Source: Conyzicola nivalis (GTDB lineage: Bacteria > Actinomycetota > Actinomycetes > Actinomycetales > Microbacteriaceae). From it: DNA of 64,000 nt. The notes beneath the pieces are model-generated. The model had not been told where the DNA came from, made no database searches, and worked only from the letters and a program-made list of their open reading frames with translations. The stretch lies in contig NZ_BMGB01000001.1 in assembly GCF_014639655.1 (NCBI RefSeq), positions 1,256,882-1,320,881 on the forward strand, read 5' to 3'. This document shows positions 17,570 through 26,337 of the stretch, piece after piece. Each line of letters starts with the position of its first letter. Position 1 is the first letter of the stretch. A program made the translations under genes and the position numbers.

Positions 17570-18538
17570 TCAAGTCTGGTCTACCGGGCAGAAGTACAGC
17601 TTGCGGCCCGCCGCCATCTCCATGACGATCGGGGTCCCGCACACCCGGCACGGCTTGCCGGTGCGGTGATACACCCAGTGCCGGTCGTCGCGCCGGGCGA
17701 GAGCGTTGACGTACTGCTCGTCGGTGAGTCCGTTCATGGTGAGCATCTGGCCGGTGGACACCCCGACTCCGAGCAGGTAGGTCCAGTCTTTCCAGAGCTC
17801 CTCGAGGGTCTCACGCGGCACGAGCTTCGCGGGCTTGTGCGGGTCGAGCCGGGCGCGGAACAGCAGTTCGGCGCGGTAGACGTTGCCGATGCCGCTCACG
17901 ACGTTCTGGTCCATGAGCACCAGACCGATGGGCGTCGCCTTCTTGATAGCGGTGCTGACAAAGCGCTCGAGCCCCTCGGCCGGTTCGTCGACGAGCGGGT
18001 CGGGGCCGAGCTTCGCGATCACGGCCTGCACCTCTTCGGGCTGCAGCACCTCGCACGCCGTGGGGCCGCGCAGGTCGGCCACGGTGTCGCTCGCGAGCAG
18101 CCGCACCCGCACCGCGCCGATCGGCTCGGGCGGGAATGTGTCGAGCGCCTCACCGAGTCGTTCCTGTTCGGCCATGCGCAGCCGGCGGGGCGCACCGATG
18201 CTGGAGAGCGACGGCTCGGCGTCGTCGACGATCACCGTGCCGCGCTGGTTGGTCTGCCCCATGCGCCCGCCCGCCGAGGCGGTGGTCGCGTCTGCCGTGA
18301 TGTTGCCGGCGAAGTCCCACGCGCCGTACATTCCGAGATGCACGCGCAGCCAGAGGCGGTGGTCGAACTCGAGGAACATCTGCTTGCCCACGGCCTTGGC
18401 GTCGGTCATCTCGAGACCGTCGATTTCGGATGCGCCCCCCGCAAAGCGTCCCTGCGGCGACGACGCGGCGATCGTCTTGCCCACGAAGTGCAGGGCGAAC
18501 TGGCGGGTGATGCGGTGGACCGAATGTCCCTCGGGCAC
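17570..18538 (-). CDS. Fpg/Nei family DNA glycosylase with altered zinc finger
   Basis: This 322-residue enzyme should excise oxidised bases and nick the strand at abasic sites. The catalytic Pro-Glu follows the start (MPEGHSVHRI), the conserved Lys is in AVGKQMFLEF, and the helix-two-turn-helix contains DQNVVSGIGNVYRAELLF. The C-terminal finger is CRVC...FCPVD: three cysteines with Asp where the fourth is expected. The N-terminus PEGHSVHR is typical of actinobacterial Nei-like enzymes. GTG 18538 has AGAGGAG four bases upstream. It precedes the PaiB-like gene by 4 bases. Confidence 0.92.
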   Translation of the reverse strand: MPEGHSVHRITRQFALHFVGKTIAASSPQGRFAGGASEIDGLEMTDAKAVGKQMFLEFDHRLWLRVHLGMYGAWDFAGNITADATTASAGGRMGQTNQRGTVIVDDAEPSLSSIGAPRRLRMAEQERLGEALDTFPPEPIGAVRVRLLASDTVADLRGPTACEVLQPEEVQAVIAKLGPDPLVDEPAEGLERFVSTAIKKATPIGLVLMDQNVVSGIGNVYRAELLFRARLDPHKPAKLVPRETLEELWKDWTYLLGVGVSTGQMLTMNGLTDEQYVNALARRDDRHWVYHRTGKPCRVCGTPIVMEMAAGRKLYFCPVDQT

Positions 18539-18582
18539 GAGGCTCCTCTGATCGAAAACAGGTCGGATCGAAACGGGCGGTG

Positions 18583-19068
18583 CTAGTCGATCTGGTGGCC
18601 CGCGATCGACCCGGTGGTCTCGTACTCGGCGAGCTGGGCGATGCGGCGGGCGTGACGCTCCTCGCCGGTGAACGGAGTGGCGATGAACGTGTCGATGAAC
18701 AGTTTCGCTTCGTCGACGGTGTGCTGGCGCGCGCCGATCGAGATCACGTTGGCGTCGTTGTGCTGGCGGGCGAGCTCGGCGGTCGACACGTTCCAGACGA
18801 GGGCGGCGCGCACGCCACGCACCTTGTTCGCGGCGATCTGCTCGCCGTTGCCCGAACCCCCGAAAACGACACCGAGGGCGGCGATGCCCTGCGCCTGATC
18901 TTCGACGACGGCCTGGGCCGCGTTGATGCAGAAGCTCGGGTAGTCGTCGAGTGGCTCGTAGCTGGTCGGACCGTGATCGACCACGTCGTGGCCGGCGGCC
19001 GCGAGGTGGTTCTGGAGGTCTTCGCTGAATTCGAGTCCGGCGTGGTCGGTCGCGATGTGGATGCGCAT
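18583..19068 (-). CDS. rpiB: Ribose-5-phosphate isomerase B
   Basis: A 161-residue RpiB, interconverting ribose 5-phosphate and ribulose 5-phosphate in the pentose phosphate pathway. The N-terminal ATDHAGLEF phosphate-site loop, YPSFCINAA, the GGSGNGEQIAANKVRGVRA motif and the NDANVISIGAR block are all present and the length is normal. Actinobacteria often use RpiB instead of RpiA. It lies between the DNA glycosylase and a TIGR03086-type gene on the same strand, with short gaps. Confidence 0.96.
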   Translation of the reverse strand: MRIHIATDHAGLEFSEDLQNHLAAAGHDVVDHGPTSYEPLDDYPSFCINAAQAVVEDQAQGIAALGVVFGGSGNGEQIAANKVRGVRAALVWNVSTAELARQHNDANVISIGARQHTVDEAKLFIDTFIATPFTGEERHARRIAQLAEYETTGSIAGHQID

Positions 19069-19101
19069 GGTTCTATTCTGCCTGTGCCGCCGCCGTGCCG
19101 A

Positions 19102-19683
19102 TTACGGCCGCCAGTGGCCGGTCTTGCCCAGCAGCTGGGTCTCGCGGTCGGCGTCGTCGGACACCGGTACCTCGGGCCCGAAGATGCCCATTTCGCGCCA
19201 CGCGTCGACCTGCGGCAGCACGATCTCCCAGAGCAGGTCGACGAGCTCGGGCTGCAGCGACCAGTCGAGACCGATGAGCTTGGCGATCGACCATGCCTGG
19301 AACGCGCGATAGCTTGCCGCGTGCTCGAAGTACACCGACACCGGGAAGTCGCCATAGCTGAGGTGCACGATGTCGTCGGCCGAGAGCGGACGGTTCACGG
19401 CGACCGTCGCGGCGTCGTTGAGCAGGTCGTAGCTCTCGAGTTCGTCGCCGCCGAGCAGGTCTCCCCCGTACTTGTCGCCGACCTCGTCGATCGTGCGGCC
19501 GGCGAGCACGTCGGGCACCCATGCCTCGTCATAGGCGTGTGCCGCCACGACATCGAGCAGGGTGGGATCGGGGGTGAGCGTCCACTCCGCGGGCGCGGGC
19601 AGTTCGAGCTGGTCGGGATGGATGCGGTCGATCACGTCGCGCAACGCCGCGTCAGAGAGGAGAAAGAGATCGCGCTGTTTCAT
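19102..19683 (-). CDS. TIGR03086-type metal-binding protein (DinB/MDMPI-like fold)
   Basis: A 193-residue protein resembling the actinobacterial TIGR03086 family, related to mycothiol-dependent maleylpyruvate isomerase and DinB. The pattern VVAAHAYDEAWVPDVLAGRTIDEVGDKYGGDLLG and a later WSIAKLIGLDWSLQPELVDLLWE are characteristic; the histidine in AHAYD is a likely metal ligand. The substrate is unknown; a mycothiol-linked reaction is possible. TAGCTT lies six bases before ATG 19683, so the transcript is probably leaderless and this gene may head the rpiB operon. Confidence 0.8.
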   Translation of the reverse strand: MKQRDLFLLSDAALRDVIDRIHPDQLELPAPAEWTLTPDPTLLDVVAAHAYDEAWVPDVLAGRTIDEVGDKYGGDLLGGDELESYDLLNDAATVAVNRPLSADDIVHLSYGDFPVSVYFEHAASYRAFQAWSIAKLIGLDWSLQPELVDLLWEIVLPQVDAWREMGIFGPEVPVSDDADRETQLLGKTGHWRP

Positions 19684-19722
19684 TCTCGAAAGCTAGCAGC
19701 CACCACCGTCACCGCGGCAGGG

Positions 19723-20070
19723 TCAGGTGGCCATCCAGACTTTGCGCAAGGTCTGCGTCACCGTCCAGATGGTGCGCGCGCCCGCCGAAAGCGTCATGAC
19801 CGAGCCGGGCACGAGATGCACGACCACCTCGTCGTCGAGGAACTCCACCGAGCCCGCTCCGGCGACCACCACGAAGAACTCGTCGTTCTCGACGTCGCTC
19901 ATGGCTCCCGGCGTTATCTCCCAGACCCCGTACTCACGGCCGTCGAACTCGCCGAGCACGACGGTGCCGGTGGCGGGCTCACCGTCGAGCACGTCGTCGA
20001 CCTGCACGGCGTCGAGTGGCACGTCGACCGCGAGGGCCACGACGGGGTCGAGCCCCTCGACCGCGGTCAC
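19723..20070 (-). CDS. Cupin-domain protein
   Basis: A 115-residue single-domain cupin. The body shows the usual strands: ATGTVVLGEFDGREYGVWEITPGAMSDVENDEFFVVVAGAGSVEF then LVPGSVMTLSAGARTIWTV. The first cupin motif lacks the classic HxH pair, having Asp and Glu instead (DVENDE), as in EutQ-like or DUF861 cupins. GTG 20070 overlaps the stop of the FAD oxidoreductase gene (GTGA). This pairing of an amine oxidase-like enzyme with a DUF861-like cupin recurs in putrescine catabolism loci, so a joint role is plausible. Confidence 0.85.
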   Translation of the reverse strand: MTAVEGLDPVVALAVDVPLDAVQVDDVLDGEPATGTVVLGEFDGREYGVWEITPGAMSDVENDEFFVVVAGAGSVEFLDDEVVVHLVPGSVMTLSAGARTIWTVTQTLRKVWMAT

Positions 20071-21488
20071 GAGTCGAACCCCAGCCCCGCGGCATCCAGA
20101 GTCTTGAGCAAGAGGTTCCTCTTCCCCGCGTTGTGGTCGGCGCGGTCGAGCGCCCACCGGGTGGCCTGCACGCCCAGGAACGCGGCGGGTTCGGGCGGGA
20201 ACGGCGGCGGCACGCTCTTCACCATCTGCAGTTCGGTGCGCTCTGTCTGGAGTCCGCCGAGGTGGTCGAGCATCACGTTCGCCGCGAATCGCGACGCGGC
20301 GACTCCGAGGCCGGTGAAACCGGCGGCGTACGAGACGCGTCCCTGCTTCGCACGGCCGAAGAAGGCCGAGAAGCGCGTCGACGTATCGATCACCCCACCC
20401 CAGCGGTGGCTGAACTTCACGCCCTCCAACTGCGGGAAGGTCGTGAAGAAGTGGCGGGCGAGCTTCTCGAAGCTCGCCGGCCGGTCGTCGTATTCGGGCC
20501 GGATGCGGCCGCCGAAGTGGTAGATCGCGTCGTACCCGCCCCAGAGAATGCGGTTGTCGGCGCTCAGCCGGTAGTAGTGGAACTGGGTGCCGAGGTCGGC
20601 CACACCCTGCCGCGAGCCCCAGCCGACCCGGGCGAGCTGGGCGTCGGTGAGCGGCTCGGTCATCAACACGTAGTCGTAGACGGGCACGGTGTGCAGTCGG
20701 TAGCGCCCGAGCAGAGAGGGGAAGGCGTTGGTGGCGAGGGCGACGCGTTTGGCGATCACCGACCCCTGTTTCGTCTCGACGACGATCGCGTCCCTGGTCG
20801 AGCCGCTGTCGAGTCCGCGCACCGCCGACCGCTCGAAGATCTCGACGCCCGCATCGGCGCAGGCCCTCGCGAGGGAGGCGACGAGCTTGCCCGGGTGCAC
20901 GAGCGCCGTCGAACGCGTGCTCCACAGTCCGGCCAGATAGGTCGGTGAGTCGAGCTGCGCGTGCAGGGCGGACTGATCGAAGAAGATCTCGGTGTCGCCG
21001 TTGTGCGCGGCCCGCAGTTCATCGACCTGGTGCGGTTCGACGGCCACCGCGAGGGTCCCGGTGCGTTCGAAATCGCAGTCCCAGCCGGATGAGACGACGG
21101 TGGCTTCGATCTCGTCGAGGTTCTGCATGCCGAGCCGGGTGAGCTGGTCCATCTCCGCGGGATAGCGCCTCTCGCCGTTGGCCTCGCCGTGGGTGAGGCT
21201 CGCCTCGACGAAGCCGCCGTTGCGGCCGGACGCCGCCCAACCGACGGATCGTCCCTCGAGAACCGCCACCCTGGCATCCGGGTCCCGCTGTTTGGCGAGG
21301 AGGGCCGTCCAGAGTCCCGTGTACCCGCCGCCGACGACCACGAGGTCGACGTGGTGCGATCCGGTGAGCTGCGGCCACGACGGCACGTCGAGGCCGTCGA
21401 GCCAGAACGGCTGCAGGCTGCTTCCACCGAGCGAGCGGGCGACCACCGCGTCGTCGATGTGCGAGCGATCGAACACGGTCTCGGCCAT
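20067..21488 (-). CDS. FAD-dependent amine oxidoreductase (gamma-glutamylputrescine oxidase-like)
   Basis: This 473-residue D-amino-acid-oxidase-fold enzyme has a dinucleotide-binding loop at about 49-60 (VVVGGGYTGLWTALL), an FAD contact ARVAVLEGRSVGWAASGRNGGF, a central LVHPGKLVASLARACADAGVEIFE, and a C-terminal GVIDTSTRFSAFFGR...GFTGLGVAAS block. The arrangement fits gamma-glutamylputrescine oxidase (PuuB-like), which oxidises amine groups with release of H2O2. TACTGT lies six bases upstream of ATG 21488, so initiation is probably leaderless. The coupled cupin gene follows. Confidence 0.88.
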   Translation of the reverse strand: MAETVFDRSHIDDAVVARSLGGSSLQPFWLDGLDVPSWPQLTGSHHVDLVVVGGGYTGLWTALLAKQRDPDARVAVLEGRSVGWAASGRNGGFVEASLTHGEANGERRYPAEMDQLTRLGMQNLDEIEATVVSSGWDCDFERTGTLAVAVEPHQVDELRAAHNGDTEIFFDQSALHAQLDSPTYLAGLWSTRSTALVHPGKLVASLARACADAGVEIFERSAVRGLDSGSTRDAIVVETKQGSVIAKRVALATNAFPSLLGRYRLHTVPVYDYVLMTEPLTDAQLARVGWGSRQGVADLGTQFHYYRLSADNRILWGGYDAIYHFGGRIRPEYDDRPASFEKLARHFFTTFPQLEGVKFSHRWGGVIDTSTRFSAFFGRAKQGRVSYAAGFTGLGVAASRFAANVMLDHLGGLQTERTELQMVKSVPPPFPPEPAAFLGVQATRWALDRADHNAGKRNLLLKTLDAAGLGFDS

Positions 21489-21587
21489 GCCTCAACAGTA
21501 GGCCGCAACCCCCGATTTAACACTGGTCAATCGACGAATTCGGGCGCACACTTAGAGGCACGATCTCACTCTCTGTGGAGGCATAAG

Positions 21588-22262
21588 ATGCCCAAAACGA
21601 ACCAGATACCCGAGTTCCTGCCCGTGCTCTCCGTCGGCAGACATCGTTCGCCCAAGCGCGGCGCCTGCTTTATGGAGTACGCCTCGCACCTGGCCGGCGA
21701 GAGGTGGAGCGACCACCCGTCGTGCACGCACCCCGCGATCGCCGCGCTGGCACGCGCGGTCAACGACTGCACGAGCGACGACGCTCGGGGCAGGCTCGTT
21801 CCGTTGATCCCCTCGGTCATCGGCCTGCACGGGCCGGACGACCGGATTCGCCTCATCGTGGGCGTGCGCTCCTCGGCGGCCGCGCTGCCGATCGCGAGCG
21901 AATCCCGGCAGCGAGCCATCTCGGTGGGACTCGCGCACTGCGAAGCGCTGCTCGCGACGCAGACCGGCCCGATGGCCGAACACCTGCGCGGAGTCATCCG
22001 GTCTGCTTTCGATCAGGCTCCGTCGGCGGAGAAGTGGGCGCGCGCGTTCCTCTCCTCGGTGGGCACCTCGAAGACGCGGCTCGACTCGTGGACCGTCGAC
22101 AAGATGGTGGCGCTCTCGATCATCGGTATGGCCGAGGCCTGCGTCGAGGATTCCGACGACCGGCTGTTCCGGCTGCTCTCGGCGACGATCGACGACTGCG
22201 CCCGCGATGCCGCGACCGGTCGCGTGGTCGCACCGACCCGGCGGGAGCGCGTCACCGTTTAG
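21588..22262 (+). CDS. Conserved protein of unknown function
   Basis: A 224-residue soluble protein that I do not recognise. The start is ATG 21588 with GTGGAGG seven bases upstream; a longer in-frame opening upstream is antisense to the oxidase gene and rejected. The first 90 residues hold several Cys/His (GACFMEYASHLAGERWSDHPSCTHPAIAALARAVNDCTSDDARGRL in outline), a segment reminiscent of small helical domains found in actinobacterial hypothetical proteins. It is mostly alpha-helical with no signal peptide. It is divergent from the oxidase and convergent with the lipoprotein gene. Confidence 0.7.
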   Translation: MPKTNQIPEFLPVLSVGRHRSPKRGACFMEYASHLAGERWSDHPSCTHPAIAALARAVNDCTSDDARGRLVPLIPSVIGLHGPDDRIRLIVGVRSSAAALPIASESRQRAISVGLAHCEALLATQTGPMAEHLRGVIRSAFDQAPSAEKWARAFLSSVGTSKTRLDSWTVDKMVALSIIGMAEACVEDSDDRLFRLLSATIDDCARDAATGRVVAPTRRERVTV

Positions 22263-22289
22263 TACGCCGGTTAAGGCGGGTCCGAGCTA

Positions 22290-22652
22290 TCAGTAGTCGA
22301 CACCCGCGACACAGGCGCCTTCGCCCGCCCCGCCCGCGCCCGTGGCCTTGAAGACCGAGCCCGAGGCCGACGTGGTGTCGAAGCAGAAGTCCTCCGGCGA
22401 GGACACGTGCAGGGAGATGTCCGACCGGCCCGGTTGCAGGCCGAGTTCGTCGACGGTGACCGTCTGCGCATCCGGCGTGGAGATGAAGTAGGCCGTCGCC
22501 GTCACGGTCGCGTTCATCAACGCCGCCTTGGCCTCCGCATCGGCGGCCACGGTGTCGCGCGTCGTGAGCGCGGTCGCGACGTCGACCGAGGAGCAGCCGC
22601 CGAGCACACCGACTCCGAGCACGGCGATGACGAGAACCTGAGGAATGCGCAT
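22290..22652 (-). CDS. Small predicted lipoprotein
   Basis: A 120-residue protein with a lipoprotein signal (LVIAVLGVGVLGGC; lipobox Cys20) and a helical then beta-rich exported domain with three more cysteines. The C-terminal half (SPEDFCFDT...VFKATGAGGAGEGACVAGVDY) recalls the pseudopilin C-terminal domain, but this is weak. TAGCAT lies six bases upstream of ATG 22652, giving a probable leaderless start. It is divergent from pepN; function is unknown. Confidence 0.7.
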   Translation of the reverse strand: MRIPQVLVIAVLGVGVLGGCSSVDVATALTTRDTVAADAEAKAALMNATVTATAYFISTPDAQTVTVDELGLQPGRSDISLHVSSPEDFCFDTTSASGSVFKATGAGGAGEGACVAGVDY

Positions 22653-22748
22653 GCCGTCATGCTAGCGGGCCTCGGCGGCCGGACGATCCGCCACGACTAA
22701 GCTCGTTTCTCGGACACAAACCGAGCGGAACCAGAGAAAGGCCCACCC

Positions 22749-25295
22749 GTGCCAGGAGAGAACCTCACCCGAGTCGAAGCGCAGGAACGAAAGGCGCTGG
22801 TCGATGTTCAGAGCTACAACGTCACGCTCGACCTGACCACGGGAGACGAAGTCTTCCTCTCGACCACCGAGGTGACCTTCACGGCGCAAGCGGGGGCATC
22901 CACCTTCATCGACCACCTCTCGCGGCAGGTCCGCTCGGTCACGCTCAACGGAACCGCCCTCGACCCCGCCGTCGTCAACGACGGCGTGCGCATCCAGCTC
23001 GGCGGCCTCGCCGCCGAGAACTCCCTCGTCGTCGTCTCCGACGCCGAATACACGAACTCGGGCGAGGGCCTGCACCGCTTCGTCGACCCCGTCGACGGCG
23101 AGGTCTACCTCTACTCGCAGTTCGAGGTGCCGGACAGCCGTCGCGTGTTCGCCGTGTTCGAGCAGCCCGACCTCAAGGCCACGTTCCAGTTCACCGTGAT
23201 CGCGCCGTCGGCGTGGGCCGTCGTGAGCAACTCCCCGACGCCCGTGGCCGACCCGGTCCCCGGGACCGACAAGGCGGTCTGGAGCTTCTCCCCCACCCCC
23301 GTGCTCTCGAGCTACGTCACCGCGCTCATCGCCGGACCCTACGACGTGATCACCTCGGAGCTCACGAGCCGCGACGGCCGCGTCATCCCGCTCGGCATCT
23401 ACGCCCGCAAGTCGCTCTTCGAGTACCTCGACGCCGACTACATCTTCGAGAAGACGCGCCAGGGCTTCGCCTACTTCGAGGAGAAGTTCGACTTCGCCTA
23501 CCCCTTCGAGAAGTACGACCAGCTCTTCGTGCCCGAGTTCAACGCCGGCGCGATGGAGAACGCGGGCGCCGTCACATTCACCGAGACCTACGTCTTCCGC
23601 TCGAAGGTGACCGACGCCGTCAAGGAACGCCGCGTCATCACGATCCTGCACGAGCTCGCCCACATGTGGTTCGGCGACCTCGTGACCATGAAGTGGTGGA
23701 ACGACCTCTGGCTGAACGAGTCGTTCGCCGAGTGGGCGTCGACGATCGCCGCCGCGGAGGCCACCGAGTGGACCGAGGCATGGACGACGTTCCAGGCGAT
23801 GGAGAAGAGCTGGGCCTACCGCCAGGACCAGCTGCCGTCGACCCACCCGGTCGTCGCGACGATCAACGACCTCGAGGACGTGCTGGTCAACTTCGACGGC
23901 ATCACCTACGCCAAGGGCGGCTCGGTGCTCAAGCAGCTGGTGGCCTGGGTCGGCATCGACGCGTTCTTCGCCGGCGTCGCCGCGTACTTCAAGAAGAACG
24001 CCTACGGCAACACCGAGCTGACCGACCTGCTCAGCGAGCTCGAGGTCACGAGCGGCCGCGACCTCAGCGGCTGGAGCGCGCTCTGGCTCGAGACCGCAGG
24101 CGTGAACACCCTGCGTCCCGCCGTCGAGACCACGGCCCACGGCACGATCACGGAGTTCTCGGTGCTGCAGACCGCGCCGATCGACTACCCCACGATCCGC
24201 CCGCACCGCCTCGCGATCGGCTTCTACAACTTCGAGGGCAAGAAGCTCGTGCGCACCGAACGGTACGAGATCGACGTCAATGGAGAGCAGACGGATGTCG
24301 CGGCTCTCGTCGGCAAGAAGAAGCCCGACCTGCTGCTGATCAACGACGACGACCTCGCGTACGCCAAGGTGCGGCTCGACCCTGAGTCGCTCGAGGTGGC
24401 CATCGAACACCTCGCGGCCATCGAGAACCCGCTGGCCCGTGCGCTCGTGTGGGGTTCCGTCTGGGACTCGACCCGCGACGGCGAGACCCCTGCGCGCGAC
24501 TACGTGCGACTCGTGCTGGGCAACATCGCGACCGAGACCGAGTCGACCACGATCCGCACGACCCTCGGTCAGCTGACGACCGCGGCGCGGCTGTACGTCG
24601 ACCCGTCGACCCGCGCCGAGACCATCGAGCAGGTGGGCGACGAGCTCTGGACGCTCGCGAAGAAGGCCGAGGCCGGATCCGACGCCCAGTTCCAGTTCGT
24701 GAAGTTCTTCGCCAACATCGCGTCGACGCCGGCCCACGTGGAGACCCTGCGCGGCCTGCGCGACGGCTCGGTCACGCTCGACTCGCTCGAGATCGACACC
24801 GACCTCGGCTGGGAGATCCTCGAGGGACTCGCGGTCAACGGCGCGATCGGCGCCGCCGAGATCGACGCGGCGCTCGCGGCCGACAACACGTCGAACGGAC
24901 AGCAGGCCGCGGCGCGCACCCGTGCCGCCCTGCCGTCGGCGGACGACAAGCTCGCGGCCTTCCGCTCGCTGGTCGCCACCGACGAGCTGCCCAACGCGAT
25001 CGTGCGCCAGACCGCGGTCGGCTTCCAGCACGTGAACGATCCCGCCGCGCTGGAGCCGCTCGTCGACGACTACTTCGCGATGCTCTCCGACGTGTGGAAG
25101 AACCGCTCGCACTCGATCGCCGAGACGCTCGTCGTCGGCCTCTACCCGGCGCCGCTGGCCTCCAGCGCGCTGGTCGCCGCCACCCAGTCGTGGCTCGTGG
25201 CGAACCCGGAGACACCGGCCCTGCGCCGTCTGGTCACCGAGAACCTCGCCGGGGTCGAGCGCGCGCTGAACGTCCAGGCGCGCGACGCCCGCTAG
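22749..25295 (+). CDS. pepN: Aminopeptidase N (M1 family)
   Basis: An 848-residue zinc aminopeptidase that removes N-terminal residues from peptides in the cytoplasm. The substrate-anchoring GAMEN is at 267-271, zinc site HELAH at 301-305 and third ligand Glu324 in NESFAEW (HExxH-x18-E). The C-terminal half is the ERAP1-like helical domain of actinobacterial PepN. GTG 22749 is preceded by GAAAGG at a suitable distance. It stands alone, followed by a strong hairpin at 25311-25342. Confidence 0.97.
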   Translation: MPGENLTRVEAQERKALVDVQSYNVTLDLTTGDEVFLSTTEVTFTAQAGASTFIDHLSRQVRSVTLNGTALDPAVVNDGVRIQLGGLAAENSLVVVSDAEYTNSGEGLHRFVDPVDGEVYLYSQFEVPDSRRVFAVFEQPDLKATFQFTVIAPSAWAVVSNSPTPVADPVPGTDKAVWSFSPTPVLSSYVTALIAGPYDVITSELTSRDGRVIPLGIYARKSLFEYLDADYIFEKTRQGFAYFEEKFDFAYPFEKYDQLFVPEFNAGAMENAGAVTFTETYVFRSKVTDAVKERRVITILHELAHMWFGDLVTMKWWNDLWLNESFAEWASTIAAAEATEWTEAWTTFQAMEKSWAYRQDQLPSTHPVVATINDLEDVLVNFDGITYAKGGSVLKQLVAWVGIDAFFAGVAAYFKKNAYGNTELTDLLSELEVTSGRDLSGWSALWLETAGVNTLRPAVETTAHGTITEFSVLQTAPIDYPTIRPHRLAIGFYNFEGKKLVRTERYEIDVNGEQTDVAALVGKKKPDLLLINDDDLAYAKVRLDPESLEVAIEHLAAIENPLARALVWGSVWDSTRDGETPARDYVRLVLGNIATETESTTIRTTLGQLTTAARLYVDPSTRAETIEQVGDELWTLAKKAEAGSDAQFQFVKFFANIASTPAHVETLRGLRDGSVTLDSLEIDTDLGWEILEGLAVNGAIGAAEIDAALAADNTSNGQQAAARTRAALPSADDKLAAFRSLVATDELPNAIVRQTAVGFQHVNDPAALEPLVDDYFAMLSDVWKNRSHSIAETLVVGLYPAPLASSALVAATQSWLVANPETPALRRLVTENLAGVERALNVQARDAR

Positions 25296-25310
25296 CCGCA
25301 CGCGGTCGAG

Positions 25311-25342
25311 GGCGCACCGTAGTACTCCGGTATTACGGTGCG
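25311..25342 (+). terminator. Hairpin after pepN
   Basis: GCGCACCGTA (25311-25320) pairs perfectly with TACGGTGCGC (25333-25342). There is no T-run, but it lies just after the pepN stop and before the ABC operon promoter. Confidence 0.65.
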
Positions 25343-25389
25343 CTCCCAATATCCCCCTCGCGCCCGATCCTGACGAATCCCCGACTCCG

Positions 25390-25402
25390 TAGTCTGGAAC
25401 CA
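25390..25402 (+). promoter_or_regulatory. Leaderless -10 element of the ABC exporter/two-component operon
   Basis: TAGTCT (25390-25395) is followed by six bases and the ATG of the ATPase gene, so transcription should begin at or next to the start codon. Confidence 0.6.
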
Positions 25403-26337
25403 TGATTCAGGCAGAAGGACTCACCAAGCGTTACGGGGCGAAGACCGCCGTCAACGACATCAGCTTCACCGTCAAGCCGGGCATCGTCACCGGCTTTCTC
25501 GGCCCGAACGGCGCCGGCAAGTCGACCACGATGCGCATGATCGTCGGACTCGACCGTCCGACCGAGGGCAGCGTGATCGTCAACGGCAAGCCGTACGCCG
25601 CGCACGCCGCTCCCCTGCGCGAGGTCGGCGCCCTGCTCGACGCGAAGGCCATCCACACCGGTCGGAGCGCCTACAACCACCTGCTCGCCATGGGCGCCAC
25701 CCACGGCATCGGCAAGGCCCGCGTCAACGAGGTCATCGGCCTCACCGGCCTCGAGTCGGTCGCCGGCAAGCGCGTCGGCGGATTCTCGCTCGGCATGGGC
25801 CAGCGGCTCGGGATCGCGGCCGCCCTGCTCGGCGACCCCGCGACCCTCATCCTCGACGAACCCGTCAACGGACTCGACCCCGAGGGCGTCATGTGGGTGC
25901 GCCAGCTCGCGCGTCACCTCGCCGGCGAGGGTCGCACCATCTTCCTCTCCAGCCACCTCATGAGCGAGATGGCGCTCACCGCCGACCACCTCATCGTGCT
26001 CGGACGCGGAAAAATCATCGCGGATGCGCCCGTCGCCGACATCCTCGCCGGTTCCACGCGCACCTCGGTCAGGCTGCGCAGTCCGCGCGCCGACCAGTTG
26101 GCCGCGCTGCTGCAGGGTGCCGACGTCACGATCACCACGACCGAACAGAACGCCCTCACCGTCACGGGTCTCACCGCCCCGGTGATCGGCGATGCCGCCG
26201 CGCAGGCGGGAATCCCCCTGCACGAGCTCACCCCCGTCGGCGCGTCACTCGAGGAGGCCTACATGGAACTCACCCAGGACGACGTCGAATACCACGCGGG
26301 CACCCGCGCCACGAACACGGAAGAGGCAGCCCGATGA
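25402..26337 (+). CDS. ABC exporter ATP-binding protein
   Basis: A 311-residue ATPase of the BcrA/drug-exporter class. Walker A GPNGAGKST lies near 35-43, the Q-loop follows, the signature FSLGMGQRLGIA near 130 and Walker B ATLILDEPVNGLDPEG near 150, with switch His in SSHLMSE. A C-terminal extension of about 90 residues is typical of exporters working with an ABC-2 permease. Its TGA overlaps the permease ATG (ATGA). With the following kinase and regulator genes it looks like an antibiotic- or peptide-responsive export module; the substrate is unknown. Confidence 0.93.
   Translation: MIQAEGLTKRYGAKTAVNDISFTVKPGIVTGFLGPNGAGKSTTMRMIVGLDRPTEGSVIVNGKPYAAHAAPLREVGALLDAKAIHTGRSAYNHLLAMGATHGIGKARVNEVIGLTGLESVAGKRVGGFSLGMGQRLGIAAALLGDPATLILDEPVNGLDPEGVMWVRQLARHLAGEGRTIFLSSHLMSEMALTADHLIVLGRGKIIADAPVADILAGSTRTSVRLRSPRADQLAALLQGADVTITTTEQNALTVTGLTAPVIGDAAAQAGIPLHELTPVGASLEEAYMELTQDDVEYHAGTRATNTEEAAR

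Noticed and set aside
22662-25403. A 913-codon minus-strand open frame opposite pepN
   Set aside because: The plus frame is an unmistakable aminopeptidase N with zinc motif; the antisense frame is rich in His, Arg, Glu and Val typical of a complementary-frame artefact.
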